In this document: positions 25,925 to 38,890 of the stretch, in pieces | Numbering within the stretch: position 1 is the first letter of the stretch | How the letters are laid out: every line of letters begins with the position of its first letter | Source of the DNA: Cristatella mucedo | Lineage: Eukaryota > Bryozoa > Phylactolaemata > Cristatellidae | Direction: 5' to 3' | NCBI GenBank assembly: GCA_009760855.2 | Contig: WPIO01000008.1 | Location: 1,822,501-1,886,500 of the forward strand | Length of the DNA stretch: 64,000 nucleotides | Program-made: the position numbers and the translations under genes | Notes under the pieces: model-generated | Seen by the model: the letters and a program-made list of their open reading frames with translations, nothing else | Databases searched by the model: none | What the model was told of the DNA's origin: nothing

Positions 25925-25998
25925 ATCAATAATGATAATACATTTGTATAGCGCCCTCAGAGAACTTAATCTCCATCTAGACAACTTACATTTAATAC
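25925..25998 (-). mobile_element. LINE 3'-tail fragment
   Basis: AATACATTTGTATAGCGCCC and GAGAACTTAATCTCCATCTAG match the 3' terminal 70 bp of the family. It supplies the first residues of an open stretch that runs to 26,495. Confidence 0.75.
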
Positions 25999-25999
25999 G

Positions 26000-26495
26000 T
26001 CACTTATTTCAGCTAAATGAATCCACGGCTGACCGGCCGCCGCTCAAACCTAGGAGCAGCGTCAGCGGCGAGCGTTCGCACCATCGCCATTTTAGAAAGC
26101 ACGTAATGAGAAGAAGACCGGCAATTCGTGAGTTCTTATTTACAGGCATGCGCTCAACACCCCTCAATGACGGCGAGCTTAATCCGCATAACGTCGAGCG
26201 GCGGATGCAATCGCTAATGGTCAAGCCAGATAAATCTAAGCGGCGGCCACGGCTTCCCAGTGCTAAATTACTACAGCTAATGCCTCAAACAGACGACAAG
26301 CTTTTACGTCGCATGCTGCTGTTCTTTGAACTAATATGGGCTTGTGGTTACTTTAATTTGGTTTTTTGCACACGTGACTTTTATTCTTCTACTACTGGAT
26401 TTCTAGCGCGATTGGACGAAGCTCTCTCGAGCACCGCCGCCATGATGGCGCTCGGTGCACTTTGCGCGAAATGTCGCTGCGGCCGACGGCAGTAG
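26000..26495 (+). other. Open stretch of about 165 codons, function unknown
   Basis: After the LINE tail at 25,998, one frame stays open to 26,495 with an Arg/Lys/His-rich first half, a hydrophobic segment (MLLFFELIWACGYFNLVF) and a Cys-rich end (CAKCRCGRRQ). Its start codon lies inside LINE sequence. No family match; could be chance in GC-rich DNA. Confidence 0.25.
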
Positions 26496-27993
26496 AGCTG
26501 TCGTGGAAAGCTCGCGGCCGCGCCCACCGACCCCGGGGCTCTCTCCGAAGTCGGACAGCGTGGTCTAGGGAGACTTTCGCCTTCATTTGTGACCTTCGTT
26601 CATTCATTTGCCATTCATTTGTTCATTTCATCAGCCCGCAGCAGACGTCCATCTCTCCAACCAATTCCGCCGTTTACAGGAATCAATATGGCGTATGCTC
26701 GCCAGAGGTCCTACGGGCGCAGCTACCTTACTTGGGCTATGCTATGGACGTGAAGAACAGTTAATACGACGTCGTTTGTGCACAGTGCCCGGTCAGTTTC
26801 TGCTATGGGCGGTGCCTATAGCAGGCTGCTAAGTCACCAGAATCTGTTTGTATTTACGCTAAATAGATACGTTCTCGAGCTATCTTTAAGCTGGGGGTTT
26901 ACGATTTTCGGGCTAGTGTTTAACAGCCGCATGCTTTTGAGGTTACTTTTTACAGTGCAGTGGTTAGATTTTTTATTTTTGTTTTAGTTTTTTTGGGTTT
27001 AGGGCTGATGTTTACGTTACATGGCTTAGCGTGTAGTGCTTAGTTCTCAGAGAGAACATCTAAGCAGAAAAAATATCTCAAAACGTAGTTATTTACGCGT
27101 AAATATAAACTGACTCCGGCGGCCATGTTGAACAGCCTATTACAGGCACCGTGCCCACAGCAGAAACTGATCTGGACCCACGCACCACAAGCGACGCCGC
27201 ATCAGCTGCGAATACGGCGATTAACCTTTACCCTCACCCAGACTGAATCGGACGCCGCCTGGACGAGAGCAAACCGCCGCAACCTCCTCCGGCACTTGTC
27301 GCCTTGCGGCTTCCGCTGGAGACGCGCTCGCCTAGTGGCGGCGTGCAGCGAGCGTCTAATTGCAGAAACGTCGAGCAAGGCGGCTGCCACAGGAAGCAAG
27401 CGCACCTATTAGCCCCGCCTCGAAATTAAGTCGCATTCTCAGCCCGCCGGCGGCCGTAGCGCCGCTACGCCCTCGGCGAAAAAACGTTGGACTCTTGCAT
27501 CCGCTCACCTCACCGGATGTAAGACTGCCCGACAGTCTCGCATTCCTCCATGCCCTCCGCCGCGGACTCGTCGGTGCAGTAGCCTGGCGCCGGTGCACGG
27601 GTCGAGCCGGTGCGGCGTCGGTTTCCGGAGGGCTAAGACGTCCCCCCCCTTCCGCCCCTTCCCTCACCCCCTGCAAGCTCCGGCTACCGGCCAACTTACG
27701 GCAAGTGGCCTGCGGGGGTTCAACTGACAGCGATCGCGACTTGCATGTGTAAGCCGCCAAACATCTATTCCCTCAGCAATTACCTTCGAGGTAGTAACGC
27801 TCTGCGTAATTTAACTTTGTTATTTCTCGTCGATTTTCCTGTAGAGTTGCTACTAGACTAGCACCTCTTTGGAGGAATGCGGCTCTATTGTGGCGTCACA
27901 CGTTTTCCGCGGGACAGTTGAAGGCAGCCGGCGGAGGTCGCTATCTCCATGGCTCCGTAGTGCACTAGGCCACCAGCCGTCGTTAGACCACCA

Positions 27994-28059
27994 ATGGACT
28001 GGGACAAGCAGTTTGCTTCTATAGTCACTGAGACAGAAGCCAATTTAGCCAAAGTTAAG
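27994..28059 (+). CDS. Coiled-coil gene exon 1 (start)
   Basis: The ATG is followed by DWDKQFASIVTETEANLAKV, then a GTAGGC donor in phase 0. The in-frame TAG upstream and the GC-rich leader make this the likely first coding exon. Confidence 0.65.
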
Positions 28060-29512
28060 GTAGGCGACTTTTCGAGGGTCCTAAGTTGTGGAAGTTAGCG
28101 TGAGCGCACCGAGACGCGATAGCATTTGTCCGCCCGCCCACCCGCTCGGTCTCCACCTTTGCTGGAAAAATGTGTCGTTTCCCAGTTGCCTTCGCTTTTA
28201 GTGTCGCGCGCACATCGTAGCGGTCTCGATGCCCGTCTATATGCTACGCCGTACGGATTTAAATCTCAAACTTCGAACCACCTTCTCGCTGCTAGCGAGA
28301 GGCAACCGCTTATTGACTTAAGTCAGTAGGTGCGCCATCGCATCACTAGGCGTCGGCGGCCGTCCGCCTATGTATGTATGTATCTTCATCTGTAACTCCA
28401 CAAAGTCATAAAGACCATGTGGGTGTTACGCAGGAGAGTTTTGTATAGCGCACTCACAGCCTAAGCGGCTTTTGCTGCGCATTCGGTAGCCTCCGCGATA
28501 CGGGCATCGGAAGACCTCAAAACCCGGACAAATACCCCGCGGCGAAGCACGAGCTAGCATCGGCGCTCATCGCACCCTTCTTTTGAAGGTTCCCATTCGT
28601 CCGCCATATTATCTCGTCTGCACGTGCTCGGTCGCCGGTCTGCTGGCCGCTAGCCTTAGTTTGCCGCCTCGCTGAATGGGCGCTCGGCAGCCAGCGTAGC
28701 TCCGGCGCGTCGGTCCCGGCCGTAGCCCCGCGAGTCGCAGGGCGTGCGCCAAGCCCGTCGTCAGCGCGGTGATGTGTGCTGCGCTGTAGCAGCGGCTGGA
28801 ATCGGCCAGGGCCGTCACGGCTTCACTCACCACCGTCGGCGGGCCTCCACAACGTGCCGGTAAGAGTCGCGGTAACCTGGGCGCCGCCACTGTTCTGCTG
28901 CGCCTACCTGCTGGGTCTTTCGCGCGCGTGCTCGCCGAGGCCTCTGCTGCCGTCGTCTACTCGGCTCGCGAAACGGCTGCTGTGCGGCCGTCGTCAGCTG
29001 TTCGTCAGTCACGTGCCGCCGGTTCGCTAATCGGCATCGTTCAGGAGCGACCGCAGGCAGCGTGCAGCCAAGTGCGGCTGCGCCGTTCTCTCGGCCGGAA
29101 GGCGCAGACGTCCATGCCGCCAGAGACGACCTCGGTCGCCTTCCTCTGACGCCTCGGCCCTCGCTGGCCGACGCTTCCAGGCTGGCAATGGCCTCCGGAA
29201 GCACCCCGGGGTGGGTTCTCCTACTAGAGGATAAAGTGTCTCGACAGAACAAGGTAGGGCTACGGGCGTTGCGGATTATTCGCGATTGATGCTTTGAAAT
29301 GTAGAGATTTCTCTACACGTTGTTTCACGATCTCGTGCCAACCGATCCCCCTCCCCCGGCCAAACGACCACCACCCCTGCAATGACGGGTGCATCCCATG
29401 CTTGTCTCTTGTCTTGCAGCGCCTCGATCTCGGGCTGCCACGAGCTCCCATAAGACCGCTAGCTCGGCGGCTCGTAGCGCTCTGACGGAACCGGCAAGCA
29501 GCCCCTGCCATG

Positions 29513-29577
<65 letters not shown>

Positions 29578-30677
29578 GTTCCCTTGTCCTGCTGCTACCG
29601 CTTGCCTTTGCGGGATGTTGCCATCGGCACGCGAGCGCTCGATCGCGTCGTGTCGTCGCTTGTGGCAGATGATCGAGGAGCTCGTGCAGACCGTGCACGA
29701 GCTGCAGGCCGAGAAGAAGGAGTACTGGTCTCAGATGAAGGACATCCGGGGTGAGTGCACAGCTCGCGTGTCGATCGCCGCTGCCACTGCGATCGGCTTC
29801 TCGGTGCCACAGCCCCCATCGAGGCCGAAAGATGGCGCCGATGCTCGCTCGCTTGCTCACTCGCTCGCCGCTGCAGCTACCTGCTGCTGCACCGTCGCGT
29901 GCTCTTCCAGAGGCCGTGGCCAGTCTGCACGAGCGCGTCATCGAGCGAGGCGTCGACCTTCAAACCGAGGCCAAGATGGAGCAGTGGCGCCGGATGACCG
30001 AGGACGAGTTAGCCTCGCTGCGGCGCCACGTGCAGCAGCAGCAGCAGAGCGCGCTCGGCGCGAGCAAGGAGCAAGAGAGCGGCAGCGTCGCTGCTGCGGC
30101 GGTGGCGGCCAGCAAGCAGATCCAAGAGCTGCGACTGCAGATGCGAGAAAAGTCGGTGGCGGCGCGCCGTACTCTGCTGCTGCTCGTGGCGCCGCAGCTG
30201 CTCCGCGGCTGCTGCGTGCACTCTACCCTCTCACGCTCGTTTACCCACCACTTCCGCGCCGGTGCAGCCTTGACCTTGGTCCCGTCGCCGCCGCTAGCTT
30301 TTTTCGTGTACTGCTCTCCTCCTTCGCTCCTCTCGGCTGGCGTCTCGCCTGGCCGATGCGCTCGCCTGCATGGCACGCCGTGGTGTGTGGCGCTCGGCAG
30401 CTGTGGTCTGGGCCACGTTCGTGGTTCGTGGCCCTGCGCACAGAGAGGACGGTCGAATGCGCTGCGACGAAGCGACGTTGCTGCAGCAAGAGCAAGCCGA
30501 CCTTGGCCGAGCGCAGCCTTGACCTTGGCCGAGCGCAGCCTTGCCGGTTTGCTAAGGCTGCAGCTGCTGGGCAATGCCTCAGACTGTGGCCAGCAGCTAT
30601 GCGTGTGCCGCACAGTGCGGCCAGTAATTTGTCAAAAGGAAGCTGAGCTCGAGAGCTGCTGCTGCTGCCGCCGCCAC

Positions 30678-30712
<35 letters not shown>

Positions 30713-32440
30713 CCGCTGCTGCTGCTTCGACTCGCACTGTGCCACCGCACTCCCCGCTCGTCCTGATGTGCCTGCCTCGGCTGCCGATGCCATCACGTGG
30801 CATCTGCTGCTGCTGTCATTCGACTCGCTGCTTTTCTCATGCAGCCGTTACGGGCACTTGTTTTCAGCAAGAATCTCCTGCGAGACGAGTACGATCACGT
30901 GATGAAAGAGGTGGAGCGCATGAAGGCCAAGCTGAGTGAGTGCTGTCACGTGCTTTGTCTGCCTCGCCTCTCGCCATCGCTGCTGCCTTGTGCTCGGGCC
31001 ACTTGTGTGCGGAGGGTGGTAGTGAGAGGGATGGGGTCAGGACTCGGGGGGGGGGGGTAGGGAAGGCGGAGTGAGAGAGGCGTGGCCTCCTTCAGTTCTC
31101 AGTCTTCGAGAGAAATGCAAGAGGCAGCATGCGTGGCGCATCGTGCCCGGCACGAAAAGTGTGCACCGCCGCCGCCGACGAAGCCAGCTAGAGCCGTGAC
31201 AAACCTGACAAATCTGTCCCCTGGGAGCCTGCACGGGGGGGGGGGGGTGCACGGTGCCTTGCTTCCTCGTTGTCATAGTGCCGGGGCAGGTCCTCCTTTC
31301 TGGACTATCTGTAGCGATGGTTGAGGTCGGCTGCTCTGCCCTGCCTCGGTCGGAGCGCTCTCGCCAGGAGTAACAAACACGTCGGCGAGAGCCGAGCTCT
31401 TGCAATAGAGCTCGGCTCCCTAGGTCACTCTAGAAGATGTGATCAGGAGGAGCAAAGTCCAATGAGCTAATGATGATACTAATGATACTAATGATGATAA
31501 TACATTTGTATAGCATCCTCGTAGAACTCAATCTTTTTCTAGGTTTTTTACATTTGCTGCAAAGGAAGCATGGTCGAATTCTTTGCGGTTGCATGCTCAA
31601 TGACAGCCATCATAACTTGGTTAGAGGGGACGTGTGCAGGGTCAGCATGCAAATATGGCTAGTGGCATCATGCGCAGTGTCAGCACGCATGAGCATACAA
31701 AGGGCGAATCACATGGACCCAATAAATGCTGTGATAACTAGGTCCATTTTTAGCTTCTCTTTAAATGTCGTCAGATCAGGGAATGTCGTGCCGCAAGTCG
31801 GAAGTGAGTTCTAGGCTTTGAGAGCATACGAGCTAAAGGCACTGTCTGCAAAGGATTTAAAGTTCGTACGAGGTATAGTTAAGCGATTTGAGTCCGAAAA
31901 GCAAGCTGTGGGATACCTGGTTGGTAGTAGTTCTGATAGTTCGGGTGAAGCCAGAGAGTGAAGTAACCTGGTATTGAGTGACAGATCCCTGAAGTCGGTG
32001 CGCTGCTTAACTGGGACTAGTGCAGGTCGGTCGGTGAGAAGTGGCAACTGCACCGCTCACTACAGACAAACCTGGCTGCAAAGTTGTACACCATTTAACT
32101 GCATATAAACCTCGAAGATTGTGGCATAGCCATAGCTGCAGCAGCCTTCCTCTCAGCTTCAACTAAAAACTCAGAACAGGCAAGTACAATGTACGTATCA
32201 TATCGCATTACCAATCCGCTGAGGGCAATTATCAAAATGTCCCCTTGTAGGCGAATGTCACATAGCACCAAACACTCCTATAGCAAGCCTAGTCCGATAT
32301 TTTTTAAGAGCAGATTCAAGCATGGACAACTTGTACGTTCTTTCTCGAATGTTAGCCTAGCTTCGACAGCACTGATTCCATGATCAGTGGAGCTGCAGCA
32401 GCTCTCTCTCTCTCTCTCTCTCACACTCTCTCTCTTTCTC

Positions 32441-32500
<60 letters not shown>

Positions 32501-34759
32501 TCTCTCTGCAATCATTAACGGTAAACGTGTCGCCGTAGCTTGTAAGAAACTATGGTAGTGATAGAAACTTGAGACCAAAAAATTCAAGTCAGTAAACTCC
32601 ATGTACACTAACATATGACAAACTGCCTCACTGGGCATGCCTAATGCCAAACGCAGGCATGCACCAGTAGAAGCATAGCAACTGCAGACCATGAGCGTGA
32701 GCTCGATCGGCCCTTCATAGCCATCGATGCCGATTCCCTTAGCAGCCGAAGGTTGGCACGTGTCCTATATTCCACCTATTAACGTTATCTGACTAACTGC
32801 CGTCTTTATTGCGATGCGATAAAGATGGCATCGACTGCATCTGGCAAAGCTATCAATCCAATCAATCAATCCGATCGGATATCAATCCGATCGCTGCATC
32901 CGGCGAAGGCCTCAGTTCGGCGACCCTGGGCCCCGAATCTGTCTGCGCCGAGCCTTTCCTCCACTATATCGATAAGGCCAGGGAATTAAACTCGTAACTT
33001 GATTCATATGTTTTTTTTTATAATTTGTCCTGTCCGGAACCCGGATTCAATCTCCTATCGCTGCAATCTCCTGTCGCCACCGTGCATCGTCGTCGTGCGA
33101 TCGTTGCAGTCACCATTGAGCACACCATCGCCGCAGTCAACGAAGAGACGGTGGCGTTCACCAAGCGGCAGGGCACTCTGCACGACGTACGTCGCACGTA
33201 CCGAGCAGCTCCGCATCGCGTGCCTCGATCGGATTTGATCGGGCTGCTCTGGTCCAGCATACACCTTGCCTCCGCTGCACGCTTGCGTTGCGCCGAAGGA
33301 GCGAGCACTCGGCGTCGTTGCTTCGCGCTGCAGAACCTCTCTGAGCTGGCAGACAGCGCTCGTAGCAACTACAAGGAGCTGGCTGCTCTGCTGAAGGAGA
33401 AGACTCACGAGATTTCAGCTCAAAAGTAAGTGCTTCGGCCAGCCACAGTGGTGACTCCGTCGTTGTTCGGCAGCAGCAGCTTCCGCGCGGCGGCACCACC
33501 ATCACCAGCACGTGACCCGCCTCTCCACACGAGCCCGAGGCGAGCGCTGCGGGCTCGCTGCATGCCTTCGTTGCCTTTCTTTTCGTCCCAGGGAAGAGAT
33601 ACGCGACCTGCGACACCAGGTGCACGGCCTGCCCAGCGGCTCTGGCCAGGCCGCTCGGCCCGCCTCGGACAGGCAGCGCCCGGACGACTCGCGTAGGTGG
33701 CGCAGTGCGGCTGGCTGCATCGGGCGGGCCTCGTTCTGAGCCTCCATGATAAACCTAGATGTCCACCATGCATGATCCACAGCCGTGCTTCCGCCTGGCT
33801 GCGCCACGGTTGAGGGAGGGGGTAAGACGGTCTGTCAGGCGCACCCTGGCCGGTGGCGACAGGCGCCCCTGTCCACCAAGCGCGTATGGCGAGGGACTTG
33901 AAGCATTGGCAGGGGGGGCTGGAAGCAACCGTGCACATGCCAGCGGTGGCAGTGGCTGCAGCCGAAGGTCGTTTGGCAGCGCTCATCCGATGCGGCGTCC
34001 CAGCTGCCAGCCTACCGGGCATGCACGCAGCCGGCCTCTGCCAGCAGCCGTGCGTGGCGGAACGTCGAGAGCGCGCTCCGACTGCTTGCAGGGCCACCAT
34101 TTACAGCTGCCGGGACGCCGCTTCGGCGGAAGCAAGAGAGCGTGGGATTATCTCCTCTGCATGCGAGTGGCAGCTCGTCGGATTGTGGCAGCAGTAGCAG
34201 CAGCAGCGATGGCAATGCTGCCGGGAGGCGAGCGCACTTGGCTGTCGGTTGGCCCGCCGCAGCGGCCGGTGTGAGGCCGCCGCGTCAGACGTTGAGCCGT
34301 AGCGAGCGTAGCGCCTCCGACAGCGATCTGGCGATGGGTTATGTGGCGCCTCGCAAGGTCCGTCCGGCAGCGCACGACGGTCAGTGCGTGGCTTCGCCGC
34401 CCCCTTCCCGCTGCCAGACTTCGTGCCTTCAAACAAACTTGCATCGCGCCCAAGCCTCTGCTGCTGCCGCTGCCGCTGTCTGCGTGGCACCGCATGACTG
34501 CTCGCCGATTGCACGGCAGCGGCATCGTTTCTTTTGTCACCCGTATCGTTGCCTAGCTGCTGCCGGCCTCTACTTGCCTCGTGTGCCTCGGCTGCGCCAC
34601 ATCAACTGCCTGAACTACTCGAAGCCGACAGTCTTTGTCGTTCTCGTGTGGCTCGTGTATGCTTTGTTTTTGTGGATGCTGTACAAGTTGATGCAGCTTA
34701 CCTGGTTCCACGTTGCCGACCTGTGGATGCCGCTAAAGGACAGCATGCTGGAAGCGTGA
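27994..34759 (+). CDS. Coiled-coil protein with a C-terminal membrane anchor, about 11 coding exons, family not recognised
   Basis: Proposed coding exons are 27994-28059, 29230-29253, 29420-29473, 29669-29750, 29911-30151, 30868-30935, 33110-33186, 33334-33425, 33592-33692, 34092-34379 and 34557-34759. They sum to 1296 nt, or 431 residues, and all phases agree. An in-frame TAG at 27958 precedes the ATG. Residues about 50-260 are charged and helix-prone (for example MIEELVQTVHELQAEKKEYW and NLSELADSARSNYKELAALL), consistent with coiled coil, with a Gln run and an Ala-rich insert. A Ser/Gly/Arg-rich linker follows. One membrane segment (VFVVLVWLVYALFLWMLY, about residues 390-407) leaves a tail of about 23 residues ending LKDSMLEA. 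This is the layout of tail-anchored or short-tail ER/Golgi/nuclear-envelope coiled-coil proteins. The end lacks the proline-rich KASH terminus. Exons 2, 3 and the exon 5 donor are the least certain. Confidence 0.72.
28365..28500. repeat. Family B fragment in intron 1 of the coiled-coil gene
   Basis: ATCTGTAACTCCACAAAGTC and TGTGGGTGTTACGCAGGAGA match the family terminus; a TATGTATGTATG run precedes it. Confidence 0.72.
29230..29253 (+). CDS. Coiled-coil gene, possible 24-bp microexon
   Basis: DKVSRQNK lies between a TACTAGAG acceptor and a GTAGGG donor, phase 0 on both sides. It continues the helical character of exon 1. The tract before it is pyrimidine-rich but short, so this could be spurious. 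Confidence 0.35.
29420..29473 (+). CDS. Coiled-coil gene, tentative exon 3
   Basis: A strong acceptor (TCTTGTCTTGCAG) opens 18 codons in phase 0, ending at a weak GTAGCG donor before an in-frame stop. The (CTG)20 tract follows in the intron. The donor choice is uncertain. Confidence 0.35.
29516..29575 (+). repeat. (CTG)20 tract in an intron of the coiled-coil gene
   Basis: Sixty bases of perfect CTG lie between tentative exon 3 and exon 4. It is read as intronic because the exon 4 frame opens only after it. Confidence 0.9.
29669..29750 (+). CDS. Coiled-coil gene exon 4
   Basis: The exon reads MIEELVQTVHELQAEKKEYW followed by SQMKDIR, then a consensus GTGAGTG donor in phase 1. The amphipathic spacing fits a coiled coil. 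Confidence 0.7.
29911..30151 (+). CDS. Coiled-coil gene exon 5
   Basis: After GCTCTTCCAG the exon enters in phase 1, matching exon 4. It encodes EAVASLHERVIERGVDLQTE and then a Gln run, an Ala-rich segment and KQIQELRLQMRE. The donor at 30152 (phase 2) matches the best acceptor of exon 6; an alternative donor at 30156 would pair with an acceptor 4 bp further on. Confidence 0.7.
30656..30726 (+). repeat. Imperfect CTG/CCG tract in an intron of the coiled-coil gene
   Basis: (CTG)4, a CCG/CCA interruption, (CTG)10 and a further (CTG)4. It lies in the intron before exon 6. Confidence 0.85.
30868..30935 (+). CDS. Coiled-coil gene exon 6
   Basis: The acceptor TTGTTTTCAG is strong. The exon encodes KNLLRDEYDHVMKEVERMKA and KL, and ends at a GTGAGTG donor in phase 1. 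Confidence 0.68.
31470..32100 (-). mobile_element. L2-type LINE fragment in intron 6 of the coiled-coil gene
   Basis: The minus strand reads LSLNTRLLHSLASPELSELL and KSFADSAFSSYALKA. The 3' tail with ATGATACTAATGATGATAAT repeats is at 31,470-31,550. It is antisense to the host gene. Confidence 0.87.
32400..32510 (+). repeat. (CT)n tract in intron 6 of the coiled-coil gene
   Basis: Pyrimidine strand is the plus strand, matching the sense of the gene. Confidence 0.93.
33110..33186 (+). CDS. Coiled-coil gene exon 7
   Basis: The exon enters in phase 1 after GTTGCAG, matching exon 6. It reads TIEHTIAAVNEETVAFTKRQ and GTLHD, then a GTACGT donor in phase 0. The intron before it is 2.2 kb and holds a LINE copy and a CT tract. 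Confidence 0.7.
33334..33425 (+). CDS. Coiled-coil gene exon 8
   Basis: A GCGCTGCAG acceptor in phase 0 opens NLSELADSARSNYKELAALL and KEKTHEISAQ. The donor is the consensus GTAAGTG in phase 2. Confidence 0.75.
33592..33692 (+). CDS. Coiled-coil gene exon 9
   Basis: After TTCTTTTCGTCCCAG the split Lys codon closes in phase 2 and reads EEIRDLRHQVHGLPSGSG. The helix ends here and a polar linker begins. The donor GTAGGT is in phase 1. Confidence 0.74.
34092..34379 (+). CDS. Coiled-coil gene exon 10 (disordered linker)
   Basis: The acceptor CTGCTTGCAG is followed by a Ser/Gly/Arg/Pro-rich linker of about 96 residues, including a serine run and LSRSERSASDSD, a likely phosphorylated low-complexity region. 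Phase 1 at both ends; donor GTCAGT. Confidence 0.68.
34557..34759 (+). CDS. Coiled-coil gene exon 11 (membrane anchor and stop)
   Basis: A long pyrimidine-rich acceptor (through TTGCCTAG) opens in phase 1. The exon encodes the single hydrophobic segment VFVVLVWLVYALFLWMLY and the short tail ending LKDSMLEA, then TGA at 34757-34759. Confidence 0.75.
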
Positions 34760-34838
34760 GCTAGCGAGCTCTCACTTGTTCTGCTCTCGCTTGCTCTCGC
34801 TGCTTCCCTTGCAAGCGCATTCCCAGGTCGCTGTCTCG

Positions 34839-34994
<156 letters not shown>

Positions 34995-35654
34995 ACTTGC
35001 TCGTATCGCGGTCGTCGGAGCTGCCGAAGGATGGCCGTAGCAAAGAAGCAGCTGAAAGTGCCTCAATTTAAGGTGGAGGAAGAGGATGGAATGCACTTGG
35101 GCTGGGCAAACTGTTTACTGAATACTGCGCAGAGTGCGTTGTCTACAGTGCATTTCCATCGTTTGAGGGCGCGCGGAATGCTGCAAGCTCGAGACATTGG
35201 CCGCCCTTTACCAGACTGGTCTGCAACGCAGGTCTGCCATGCAGATCCTACTCTCAGTCCACATGAGATTAGAGATGTCTCAGGTGTCCAGCAGCTGCAT
35301 GTCTAAATCGTTAGAAATGCACCAAAGCTAGCGCACTCTGCAATATTCCATGCTTCTTTTGGCTCAGCCCACGTGGCTGAACCCTGTTATGTTTTTCCTT
35401 ATACTCACAATCACCATTAGACACTCCACTGAGTGAATCCACAGATCCGGCCTGCTGTGGGCTCCCATGCACATTTATTTTATCACTCTTGCACACTTGT
35501 TTGCAATGCTTGGTGTAATTTCTCACGTTTCATGGGCTATAACACCAGTCGGCTGTCGGTGACACCTTTTGCTTCTCCAAACCGAGCTAAAGCGGCAAAG
35601 GCCTAAAACCGAGGAGTTTAGTTAGGTGGCCGATGCTGAGCATAAAGTGGGTTG

Positions 35655-35748
35655 TTATAATAATAATAACAATAATAATAATAATTACACTTAACAAAGT
35701 GCTCTCAGAGAACTTAATCTCTTTCTAGGTGCTTTACATTTGCTTCCA
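35655..35748 (-). mobile_element. LINE 3'-tail fragment
   Basis: An AATAATAATAACAATAATAA run is followed by GTGCTCTCAGAGAACTTAAT and the 3' terminal sequence of the family. Confidence 0.8.
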
Positions 35749-35847
35749 TAAATTTTGTCATCGATGAGCCACCCCTTTATAGCAGTCTGGCTAGAAGCGG
35801 CTGTCTGGCATCTTGACAGTGAACTGTTTCCAGACAGAGATCCCATA

Positions 35848-35974
<127 letters not shown>

Positions 35975-36033
35975 CTCCCTCCCCCTCTCTCCCTCCCTTC
36001 CTTTTCTTTCTCACTCCCTCACTTGGTCTAATT

Positions 36034-38290
<2,257 letters not shown>

Positions 38291-38479
38291 CATTCTCTAA
38301 AAATAATGGCCGATTTAACTGCCTCATTTGTATCTCTACTAATTAAAGTGAGAAAGCCCGTCACGCCACAAGATGGTGCACTTGCTTCACGTGGTAAAAT
38401 GGCCTGCTTCCGTCAAGCAGCAAGATGGCGCAGCATTGCCTTCCATGACGGAACTACTATGACTGCTCATAGCATACTT

Positions 38480-38652
38480 GCTGATTAACCAGCCTCTTTT
38501 GTATAGCGACATAAGAGCCTTTACGGCTATCCCCACCACTTGCAGCAGCTGCGATAAAGAATCATCCACCGCAGGATTCGAACCGCGACCTCGGGACCGA
38601 GGCTATGAAGAACAACTGCGCTTACCTAGTGCGTGTCATCACGGCTGCACCG
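38480..38652 (-). mobile_element. tRNA-derived SINE, family 1, best copy
   Basis: On the minus strand a perfect B box GGTTCGAATCC (38,584-38,574) follows an A-box-like CACTAGGTAAGCG. The tail is GTCGCTATACAAAAGAGGCT. Minus-strand translations here are spurious. Confidence 0.82.
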
Positions 38653-38751
38653 TGACTGCTATGAGCTGCTCGTAGCAGCAGAAGAGCCGTACAAGTCGTC
38701 AGGAAGTCGCACAAAGAGTATGAGAGGAAGAAAGGGTTGAGCTCTTAGAGA

Positions 38752-38890
38752 CTGTGCCGTATAGCCCAGAGGTAAGGTGTTTGCTCCTCACGATCGGGGT
38801 CGTAAGTTCAAATCCTGCAGTTCGTGACCCGCTATTGCCAACTTCGAGTGGTAATGATAGCCATTAAAGGCCATTCCCCTGTGTTCCTGG
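38752..38890 (+). mobile_element. tRNA-derived SINE, family 1, 3' truncated
   Basis: The head CCGTATAGCCCAGAGGTAAGG and B box AGTTCAAATCC are clear. The body ends near GGCCATTCCCCTG. Confidence 0.72.

Larger units (their letters stand above)
25010..27990 (+). promoter_or_regulatory. GC-rich region upstream of the coiled-coil gene
   Basis: CpG-dense stretches (25,200-25,700, 26,420-26,560, 27,120-27,740) lead to the first coding exon at 27,994. I infer the promoter and 5' UTR lie here. No TATA box with convincing spacing was found. Open frames on both strands reflect low stop density. Confidence 0.4.

Noticed and set aside
29960-30750. Long minus-strand frames opposite the coiled-coil exons
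   Set aside because: Shadows in GC-rich DNA; no motif, and the plus strand has consistent exons.
29510-30902. Two plus-strand open frames of about 380 codons each
   Set aside because: They run through CTG tract, exon and intron alike. Splice phases support only short parts (29,669-29,750 and 29,911-30,151) as coding.
27994-34759. KASH-domain protein or IRAG/LRMP-type protein
   Set aside because: The layout is similar, but the C-terminus (LKDSMLEA) lacks the KASH proline motif and no diagnostic sequence was recognised.
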